Below, piece by piece: positions 1 to 5,203 of a stretch of 7,389 bases of DNA (positions are counted from its first letter, which is position 1; every line of letters starts with the position of its first letter). The notes under the pieces were generated by a model, which worked only from the letters and a program-made list of their open reading frames with translations, made no database searches and was not told where the DNA came from. The stretch is from positions 1 through 7,389 of the forward strand of contig DMCS01000037.1 in the NCBI GenBank assembly GCA_003445715.1, in the 5' to 3' direction. This stretch comes from Candidatus Mesolinea sp. (GTDB taxonomy: Bacteria > Chloroflexota > Anaerolineae > Anaerolineales > Anaerolineaceae). Position numbers and translations under genes: made by a program.

Positions 1-4
1 CGCT

Positions 5-29
5 GGGGAGGGGAATCAAAGGGGTGGGG
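5..29 (+). other. Four-run G-quadruplex motif at the outer edge of the left repeat
   Basis: The plus strand reads G4-A-G4-AATCAAA-G4-T-G4, that is four runs of exactly four guanines with loops of 1, 7 and 1 bases. This fits the usual intramolecular G-quadruplex rule and would allow four stacked tetrads. The motif is part of the repeat: the same bases recur on the minus strand at 7368-7389, where three runs are visible and the fourth is cut by the window end. Folding is predicted from the pattern only. Confidence 0.7.
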
Positions 30-107
30 TCTGCAGTTTATTAACATATTTTAATCTTCTTGAATATAAAGTTATTCATTTTTCAATGTTCTGGACATTT
101 TCAACAC
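8..107 (-). repeat. Left copy of a ~100-bp dispersed repeat, inverted relative to the right end
   Basis: The reverse complement of this stretch matches 7297-7389 over its whole length. The outer 22 bases (8-29) are identical to the reverse complement of 7368-7389, and the inner 22 bases (86-107) to that of 7297-7318. The middle matches imperfectly, with one gap of about 7 bases near 30-36. Bases 74-104 also match the internal copy at 4987-5017 with one mismatch. No coding potential is seen. It may be the end of a multicopy insertion element, a MITE-like unit, or another intergenic repeat. The inner edge (TGTTGAAAATGTCC) resembles ends I associate with some IS21-type elements, but no transposase is in the window and that is only a suggestion. 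Confidence 0.75.
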
Positions 108-124
108 ACTCATCAAAGGATTTA

Positions 125-157
125 AATTTATGGGCGGCAACGTGCCGCCCATAAATT
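125..157 (-). terminator. Strong hairpin after groEL, probable transcription terminator
   Basis: Two perfectly complementary 14-base arms (125-138 and 144-157, core GGGCGGC/GCCGCCC flanked by A/T pairs) enclose a 5-base loop. The hairpin starts 24 bases past the groEL stop, where an intrinsic terminator is expected. On the groEL strand the stem is followed by TAAATCCTTTG, so the U-tract is poor. It could instead be a weak or Rho-assisted terminator, or a 3'-end stabiliser. The stem is certain; the terminator role is inferred. Confidence 0.6.
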
Positions 158-181
158 GTCATTCTTTGTTTACGGGTTATT

Positions 182-1813
182 TTAGTAGTCCATGCCACCC
201 GGAGGCATCGGGGTAGGATGTTCTTCTGGAATGTCGGTAATTAATGCTTCGGTTGTCAGGATCATCGCTGCAATTGAAGCTGCATTCTCAAGGGCGCCGC
301 GGGTTACCTTAGCAGGATCAATCACGCCACCAGTAACCATGTCGCCGTACTCTTCCGTTAGCACGTTGTAACCAATGTGCTTGTTGCCTTCTGCTTGCTG
401 CTTCTGGCGCACCGTCTCGACCACAACGGAACCATCCATGCCAGCATTCTCAGCAATATGGCGCATCGGTGTTGCCAAAGCGTGACGCACAATGTTGACG
501 CCAATTTGTGCATCTGGGTTGTCCATTTGGAGGTCTTTCAATGCCTCCACAGCGTTGAGCAGCGCAACACCGCCACCAGCCACAATACCTTCTTCCACCG
601 CAGCACGGGTAGCAGAAAGTGCGTCTTCCACACGATGCTTCTTTTCCTTCAGCTCAGTTTCGGTTGCAGCGCCCACACGAATGATCGCTACGCCGCCCGA
701 GAGCTTAGCCAAGCGTTCTTGCAGTTTTTCACGGTCATAATCGCTGGTGGTGTTTTCAATTTCCACACGAATTTGCTCAATGCGCGCCTTGATTGCCGCA
801 GGATCGCCTTTACCACCAACAATCGTGGTGTTTTCTTTGTCACTAGTAACTTTTTCTGCACGTCCAAGGTCTTCAATGGTAGCGGTTTCCAGCTTGCGGC
901 CAGTCTCTTCTGAGATGACGTTGGCACCGGTCAGAACTGCAATATCTTGCAGCATTGCCTTGCGGCGGTCTCCAAAGCCAGGTGCCTTTACGGCGATGAC
1001 GTTGAGCATACCGCGAATTTTGTTGAGCACTAATGTAGCCAGCGCTTCGCCATCCACATCCTCAGCAATAATTAAGATTTCGCGCTTGCCGACCTGGACA
1101 AGCTTCTCCAGCAGCGGAACGATGTCTGCCGCGGCGCTAATCTTCTTGTCGTAGACAAGGATATAGGGATCCTCGATGCTCGCTTCCATGTGTTCGTTAT
1201 CAGTAATGAAATAGGGCGAGATGTATCCGCGGTCAAATTGCATACCTTCAACATACTCCGTTTCGAATTCCAAACCCTTGGATTCCTCAACGGTAATCAC
1301 GCCGTCCTTACCTACTTTATCCATTACATCCGCAATCAAGTCACCGATTTCTGAATCCTGAGCAGAAATGGTCGCTACAGAAGCGATTTCTTCTTTAGTG
1401 GTGATCATGATCGCTTGATCATGGATGGACTCAGCCACAGCCTTGGAAGCTGCTTCAATGCCGCGTTTGAGCAGCATCGGGTTCGCTCCAGCAGCTAAGT
1501 TTTTCAAGCCTTCTGTTACCATAGCGTGCGCCAGCACGGTAGAGGTAGTGGTACCATCGCCAGCGATGTCGTTGGTTTTGGTAGCAGCTTCTTTCAGCAA
1601 TTGGGCACCCATATTTTCAAAGGGGTCTTCCAGTTCAATTTCTTTTGCTACGGTCACACCGTCATGGGTAATCGTCGGGGAACCATATTTGCGGTCCAAA
1701 GCCACATTGCGGCCTTTGGGTCCCAGTGTTGTTACTACGGCGTTAGCAACGATATCAATACCGTTTTTTAACGAGCGCCGTGCTTCTTCCGAGAATACTA
1801 ATTGTTTAGCCAT
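182..1813 (-). CDS. groEL: Chaperonin GroEL (Hsp60, Cpn60), complete
   Basis: This is the 60-kDa chaperonin subunit, which forms a double-ring cytoplasmic ATPase that encloses non-native proteins under a GroES lid. The 543-residue length is normal. Visible landmarks are the ATP-binding GDGTTT at residues 85-90 (Asp86, E. coli Asp87), the ITHDGVTVAKEI segment at 48-59, the ATP-hydrolysis aspartate in VED at Asp397 (E. coli Asp398), and the Cpn60 signature AAVEEGIVAGGG at 404-415. The C-terminus ends PTPMPPGGMDY and lacks the long GGM repeat of E. coli; such short tails are seen in Chloroflexota. The ATG at 1811-1813 has a good AAAGGAG (1821-1827) 7 bases upstream. The gene lies 29 bp behind groES, with no promoter evident between them, so it should share the CIRCE-controlled promoter. 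A hairpin follows the stop. The reading frame is intact. Confidence 0.98.
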   Translation of the reverse strand: MAKQLVFSEEARRSLKNGIDIVANAVVTTLGPKGRNVALDRKYGSPTITHDGVTVAKEIELEDPFENMGAQLLKEAATKTNDIAGDGTTTSTVLAHAMVTEGLKNLAAGANPMLLKRGIEAASKAVAESIHDQAIMITTKEEIASVATISAQDSEIGDLIADVMDKVGKDGVITVEESKGLEFETEYVEGMQFDRGYISPYFITDNEHMEASIEDPYILVYDKKISAAADIVPLLEKLVQVGKREILIIAEDVDGEALATLVLNKIRGMLNVIAVKAPGFGDRRKAMLQDIAVLTGANVISEETGRKLETATIEDLGRAEKVTSDKENTTIVGGKGDPAAIKARIEQIRVEIENTTSDYDREKLQERLAKLSGGVAIIRVGAATETELKEKKHRVEDALSATRAAVEEGIVAGGGVALLNAVEALKDLQMDNPDAQIGVNIVRHALATPMRHIAENAGMDGSVVVETVRQKQQAEGNKHIGYNVLTEEYGDMVTGGVIDPAKVTRGALENAASIAAMILTTEALITDIPEEHPTPMPPGGMDY

Positions 1814-1842
1814 AAATTCACTCCTTTATTTTCAATAATTTT

Positions 1843-2136
1843 TTATTCAAAAATTGCTAGAATATCACTTTCGCGTAAGATTAAGAGCTTCTTGCCCTCA
1901 TATTTAATCTCTGTGCCAGCATATTTGGCATAGAGCACCTTATCACCAACTTTTACGTCCATTGGGATCCGCTCGCCTTTTTCATTGCGATCACCAGGAC
2001 CAATCGCGAGTACAGTACCTTTTTGCGGTTTTTCTTTGGCTGTTTCTGGTAAGACAATGCCTCCGGAAGTTACTTCTTCCTCTTCAATCGGCTCAACAAC
2101 CAACCGGCTTCCTAAGGGTTTAATTGAAATTGACAT
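1843..2136 (-). CDS. groES: Co-chaperonin GroES (Cpn10), complete
   Basis: GroES forms the heptameric lid of the GroEL cage in the cytoplasm. The start at 2136 gives MSISIKPLGSRL and 97 residues, the usual Cpn10 length. Residues 5-30 carry the family signature (IKPLGSRLVVEP, then SGGIVLP). The mobile loop that docks on GroEL is about residues 17-34, with the hydrophobic tripeptide Ile27-Val28-Leu29. The end, LILRESDILAIFE, also fits the family. An in-frame ATG at 2170-2172 would add 12 residues (MKNSKNQFTEEY) that match no Cpn10 N-terminus. The ATG at 2134-2136 is preferred because GGAGGA lies just upstream. It is the first gene of the groES-groEL operon, whose mRNA leader holds the CIRCE element. 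Confidence 0.98.
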   Translation of the reverse strand: MSISIKPLGSRLVVEPIEEEEVTSGGIVLPETAKEKPQKGTVLAIGPGDRNEKGERIPMDVKVGDKVLYAKYAGTEIKYEGKKLLILRESDILAIFE

Positions 2137-2140
2137 ATAT

Positions 2141-2146
2141 TCCTCC
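2141..2146 (-). promoter_or_regulatory. Shine-Dalgarno site that fixes the groES start
   Basis: The minus strand reads GGAGGA followed by ATAT and then the ATG at 2136. The close match to the anti-Shine-Dalgarno sequence selects this start over the in-frame ATG at 2172. The spacing is slightly short (4 bases after GGAGGA) but workable. Confidence 0.85.
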
Positions 2147-2178
2147 GTAAATTGGTTTTTTGAATTCTTCACATTAAT

Positions 2179-2205
2179 TTAGCACTCTAATTATGAGAGT
2201 GCTAA
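2179..2205 (-). promoter_or_regulatory. CIRCE operator, HrcA repressor binding site
   Basis: TTAGCACTC-N9-GAGTGCTAA is present with both 9-base arms matching the CIRCE consensus and a 9-base spacer. It lies 42 bases upstream of the groES ATG and just downstream of the -10 box at 2214-2219, so it covers the start of transcription and the leader. Known biology: HrcA dimers bind CIRCE and repress groESL, and repression is relieved when GroEL is occupied by misfolded protein. The hrcA gene is not in the window. Confidence 0.98.
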
Positions 2206-2213
2206 CACATGTA

Positions 2214-2242
2214 ATCATACAACCCAAAAATTGAGAAGTCAA
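2214..2242 (-). promoter_or_regulatory. Sigma-A-type promoter of groES-groEL
   Basis: On the minus strand, TTGACT (2237-2242) and TATGAT (2214-2219) are separated by exactly 17 bases, close to the housekeeping consensus. Transcription would start near 2207, with CIRCE at the very start of the transcript. The promoter fits in the 78-bp gap after the upstream TPR gene, so the heat-shock operon can fire independently of it. Confidence 0.9.
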
Positions 2243-2283
2243 GAGTCGAGAACATTTCTTACAAAATATTTATACTTGTGGGC

Positions 2284-3600
2284 TCAATCACCGCTGCAAA
2301 TCGCTTCACTTGTTTCGACAATGCCCATGACAGTAGGGTTATCCGCATACTCAGCACGCACCTGCGCTAAAATCTCTAAAGCTTTATCGCATTTATCGTC
2401 CCCCTGTCGGTGCAGACCAGCCAGCACAGAGCCATAGATATAATAGTACGTCACAGTCGTATCCGAAAGCGGTAAACCCTGGATCACAATTTGTTCGTCG
2501 GTCTCTGGGTCACACTCACGTGCTTCGCAGCTTTCCGCCGCATCACAGCCTTCAACAGCACACTTCAAAAGGGGGATCGAGCCTTCATAGTTACGTGCCA
2601 TGTAATAAATCACCCCCACTTGACCGTAAGTGTCTGCGTTATACGGGCTAAGGGTAAGAGCTTTGTAGGCATTGCGCGAGGCTACCATGGCTTCCCCCAT
2701 GCGCACGTAGGTATTCGCAATGAGCATATACGGGATCGGGTCTTTAATCCCTAACTGTTCATTGAGGTTAGCGGCTTTATCAAAATATTCCAAAGCCACC
2801 TCATATTGCTGCAAGTGGCGGTAAAGCCTGCCCACGGAGTTATACAAAAAGGTCAACTTGGGGCTGATTTCGATGGCTTTTTGGTATTCCTGAATAGCTA
2901 AGTTATATTCCCCGAGGACTTCATAGAGATACGCCTGTACGCGGTGCACATCCGTATATTCGGGTCCATATTCCATCGCCTGCGCCATGTACTGCTGCGC
3001 TTGCACCCATTTATATTGATCAGTGAGGATTTCAGTGTAATATGCCAAAGCTAAGGGATTCCTACCATCCAATTGCAAAGCCATCAGCGCTTCCGCCTCA
3101 GCTTCATTTTGAAGATCGACCGCACGGTCGCCCGCCAAAATTGGGTTAGCATTCCAATTGAGCACAAATGCGCGCGTGGCGAGCACATCGGCATCATTCG
3201 GCGCAATCGCTTTTGCCTGATCGATCACCTCTAAGGCTTCTGCTAAGCGCTGCCTCCTCTCGGCATCGGTGGTTAGCGTATTGGAGGAATACACCTGAAT
3301 CTTGGCAAGCTCGACCATAATATCTGGGTTGTTTGGCTCCAAAGCCATCGCTTTTTGGTAGATTTCAATCGCTTTTTCCAAGTTGCCAGCCTGAAAATGC
3401 GTGTTGCCCTCCACTACATAAGAATTCACCGTGCGGGTAGGTGTGGGGGTAGGCACAAAAGGTGGCCAAATTTCGCCTTGGGCATAGCTGCGCAGTACTG
3501 CGATTAATACCACAATGACGAGCAATAGCAGCATCACGCGATAGGGGTTAGATTGCCCCCCTGGTCGATGAAATAGGTTCTTCCTTTCGTTGATGTACAT
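2284..3600 (-). CDS. Membrane-anchored TPR protein with cysteine-rich insert (paralogue 1)
   Basis: This 438-residue protein has a basic N-terminus, one hydrophobic segment at about residues 22-38, a short linker PPFVPTPTPTRT (47-58), and then tetratricopeptide repeats to the end. Clear repeats begin near residues 61, 94, 217, 250, 288 and 322; 138-216 looks like more diverged repeats. Topology rules predict an N-in, C-out anchor with the repeats outside the membrane. TPRs normally mediate protein-protein contacts; partner and pathway cannot be read from the sequence. Residues 347-363 hold four cysteines (C-X4-C-X5-C-X4-C), and Cys404 and Cys435 form a pair shared with the neighbouring paralogue. 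The start has no good Shine-Dalgarno site but lies 2 bases past the upstream stop (TGAGTATG), which suggests translational coupling. No terminator is evident before the groES promoter, so some read-through into groESL is possible. Confidence 0.85.
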   Translation of the reverse strand: MYINERKNLFHRPGGQSNPYRVMLLLLVIVVLIAVLRSYAQGEIWPPFVPTPTPTRTVNSYVVEGNTHFQAGNLEKAIEIYQKAMALEPNNPDIMVELAKIQVYSSNTLTTDAERRQRLAEALEVIDQAKAIAPNDADVLATRAFVLNWNANPILAGDRAVDLQNEAEAEALMALQLDGRNPLALAYYTEILTDQYKWVQAQQYMAQAMEYGPEYTDVHRVQAYLYEVLGEYNLAIQEYQKAIEISPKLTFLYNSVGRLYRHLQQYEVALEYFDKAANLNEQLGIKDPIPYMLIANTYVRMGEAMVASRNAYKALTLSPYNADTYGQVGVIYYMARNYEGSIPLLKCAVEGCDAAESCEARECDPETDEQIVIQGLPLSDTTVTYYYIYGSVLAGLHRQGDDKCDKALEILAQVRAEYADNPTVMGIVETSEAICSGD

Positions 3601-3602
3601 AC

Positions 3603-4919
3603 TCAGGGTGTATGTGTTTGGGTTGGCAATGGTGTTCCCTGCGGGGTTGGCGAGGGACCCGAGATAGGCGTCTCCGTTGGGGCTGGTGTTGCTGTGGGTG
3701 GATTCGTCAGGTTCTCCTGGCAGATGCGAATCATTTCATTGGCGTTGTAGACACCATCGGCATTATCAGGCACCGTTTGCAAGATGGCATTCGCAACAGC
3801 GACAGCCTCTGTGCAGCGGTTGACACGCGCCAGAGACAGCCCGTAACGGCTGTAAGTTTCAATCACAGAGGTCGTATAATCCAGCGGCATACCTTCAATC
3901 ACCTCGCCGTTGTCTGCCACACCCCCCCGAACAGCTTTTTCGAGGTAAGGAATAGCTTGGTTATATGCGCCGCTGCGGTAATACATGGTACCCAAGTTGG
4001 CATAAAGAAATGCCTCGGTAGGACCATCTCTTAATGCGTTCTCTCCATATTGAATTGCTTTAGCCCATTCACCCAAGCTGCCATACACCCGCGAAATAAA
4101 ATAATTAGGCATAGGATCGGTGGGGTTGAGCGAATATGCTTTGGTGAATTCAAAAATGGCTTCGTCATTCTGACCTAAAGCCATGTAATTGCGCCCAAGC
4201 GCGGCGTGCAACTGGGCAATATTGGAATTCAGCTGGACGGCGATCTGATATTGTTCCACCGCATCTATATAATTACTAGTGATTTCCAGCACATAGCCTC
4301 TTGCCCAGCGCGCTTCCAGCAGGTTTGCATCCAAGGCTAAGGCTGTGCGCGACTCTTCAATCGCGAGGTCCATGGTATCCAATTCATTCATGCCAGCTTC
4401 CACCCGCAGGGCTAAGATATATGCATACACTGCATGCGCCAGAGCACTGTTTGGATTGAGCGAGATGGCTGTTTTGGCGTCCTTTTCGCCTTCTAAGTAA
4501 TTTTGCTGCATCCCTTTTGCCCAACCCAAAAGGGCATAAGCCTCAGCATTATCATTCTCGATAAGCACTGCATTTTCAGCGCTGACTTGTGCTTGTGCAT
4601 AAGCCCCGGAATATATTTGCAAGCGGGCAATGGCTAAGTAGTTTTCAATCTTCTTTGGATTGGCATTGATTGCTTGCTGATAGGCTTCAATCGCAGCGAT
4701 AAACTTGCCTTCTGTTGCTAGGTTTTGCGCATCGATCTCATAGGAGACAGGGTCACGCGTTTCTGTCGGTGTGGGCACAAAAGGGGGGTTCATCCCCGGC
4801 ACAACCATCACGTTAAAATAAACCAAGAAAATGATTACACCGGTAAGCAGAATGATCAGCAAGGGATTGCTGCGCCGGCGTTTCTTATTCATGGAAAGTT
4901 TACTTCCTCTTAAGTACAT
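3603..4919 (-). CDS. Membrane-anchored TPR protein with Pro/Thr-rich tail (paralogue 2)
   Basis: This 438-residue protein is a paralogue of the next gene downstream. It has a basic N-terminus (NKKRRRSNP), one membrane segment at about residues 19-40, the linker PPFVPTPTETR (45-55), TPR units from about residue 59 to 385, and a low-complexity Pro/Thr tail at 406-438. Predicted topology puts the repeats outside the cytoplasmic membrane. Cys369 and Cys400 match the spacing of the last cysteine pair of the paralogue. Start choice: from the ATG at 4919 both paralogues begin MY and place SNP at residues 17-19, and a -10 box ends 6 bases upstream, which implies a leaderless start. The alternative is Met10 at 4892, which has AGAGGAAG (4903-4910) about 10 bases upstream and would give 429 residues. 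It is the first gene of a two-gene unit. Function is unknown beyond a scaffold or binding role. Confidence 0.82.
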   Translation of the reverse strand: MYLRGSKLSMNKKRRRSNPLLIILLTGVIIFLVYFNVMVVPGMNPPFVPTPTETRDPVSYEIDAQNLATEGKFIAAIEAYQQAINANPKKIENYLAIARLQIYSGAYAQAQVSAENAVLIENDNAEAYALLGWAKGMQQNYLEGEKDAKTAISLNPNSALAHAVYAYILALRVEAGMNELDTMDLAIEESRTALALDANLLEARWARGYVLEITSNYIDAVEQYQIAVQLNSNIAQLHAALGRNYMALGQNDEAIFEFTKAYSLNPTDPMPNYFISRVYGSLGEWAKAIQYGENALRDGPTEAFLYANLGTMYYRSGAYNQAIPYLEKAVRGGVADNGEVIEGMPLDYTTSVIETYSRYGLSLARVNRCTEAVAVANAILQTVPDNADGVYNANEMIRICQENLTNPPTATPAPTETPISGPSPTPQGTPLPTQTHTP

Positions 4920-4925
4920 AAATTG

Positions 4926-4955
4926 ATATTACCATCGATTTTTTAAGCACGTCAA
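4926..4955 (-). promoter_or_regulatory. Promoter of the TPR gene pair
   Basis: On the minus strand, TTGACG (4950-4955) and TAATAT (4926-4931) are 18 bases apart. Six bases (CAATTT) separate the -10 box from the ATG at 4919, so transcription should begin at or next to that ATG. The promoter is read only from sequence match and position. Confidence 0.7.
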
Positions 4956-4979
4956 GCTGGGGTGCTACAGGCTTGCAAC

Positions 4980-5017
4980 GAGGGTATTGAAAATGTCCAG
5001 AACATTAAAAAATGAAT
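4980..5017 (+). repeat. Partial internal copy of the terminal repeat
   Basis: Bases 4980-5005 match 7293-7318 with one mismatch, and 4987-5017 match the reverse complement of 74-104 with one mismatch. Similarity stops after AAATGAAT: the AT-rich middle and the G-rich outer edge of the ~100-bp repeat are missing. The copy sits between the two divergent promoters, upstream of both -35 boxes. It may be a remnant or solo end of the element, or a shared binding site. Confidence 0.75.
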
Positions 5018-5024
5018 GTCATTG

Positions 5025-5098
5025 TTCTCGCCGGTCTCCGACCGAGCGAGAAACTTGACCGTAGGTCTCCATCATTTTCTCTTCTCGCCGGTCTCCGA
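5025..5098. repeat. Cluster of small GGTC/GACC palindromes (REP-like)
   Basis: A 17-base sequence (TTCTCGCCGGTCTCCGA) occurs twice, at 5025-5041 and 5082-5098, 57 bases apart. The heptamer GGTCTCC occurs three times, at 5033, 5064 and 5090. The first unit can fold as TTCTCG-C-CGGT-CTCCG-ACCG-AG-CGAGAA (5025-5052), and GACC-GTA-GGTC (5057-5067) forms a second small stem. The block resembles a repetitive extragenic palindrome cluster. There is no regular spacer pattern and no coding potential. Confidence 0.6.
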
Positions 5099-5168
5099 GT
5101 GCGAAGACTGCCTATACGGTATCATGCCAGAACAGAAGTTACAGCCAGGGCAATTCATCGCAAATGCC

Positions 5169-5197
5169 TTGCCCGTTTAATATGATTCAGTTATGAT
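5169..5197 (+). promoter_or_regulatory. Promoter of trmD-MFS, likely leaderless
   Basis: TTGCCC (5169-5174) and TATGAT (5192-5197) are separated by 17 bases. The ATG of trmD follows 6 bases after the -10 box, at the expected transcription start, and no Shine-Dalgarno sequence is present. A second TATGAT at 5181-5186 has no convincing -35 partner. The TTGCCC box is also the right arm of a 6-base inverted repeat with GGGCAA at 5148-5153. Confidence 0.65.
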
Positions 5198-5203
5198 TAA
5201 TTT

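Noticed and set aside
377..1838. Open frames on the plus strand across groEL (377-913, 492-740, 747-1154, 1425-1838)
   Set aside because: They lie opposite a complete, strongly conserved groEL gene, have no Shine-Dalgarno support and resemble no protein family; they mirror the codon pattern of groEL.
2137..2172. Longer GroES from the ATG at 2172
   Set aside because: The extra residues do not match Cpn10 proteins, and the strong GGAGGA site is placed for 2136.
2179..2205. CIRCE palindrome as a terminator for the upstream TPR gene
   Set aside because: It lacks a U-tract and a GC-rich stem, and it matches the HrcA operator exactly.
2231..2437. Small plus-strand open frame over the groES promoter and the end of the TPR gene
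   Set aside because: It overlaps a promoter and a real gene in antisense and has no recognisable protein features.
5025..5098. CRISPR array
   Set aside because: Only two full units 57 bases apart with a third partial match; repeat and spacer lengths are not regular and no cas gene is present.
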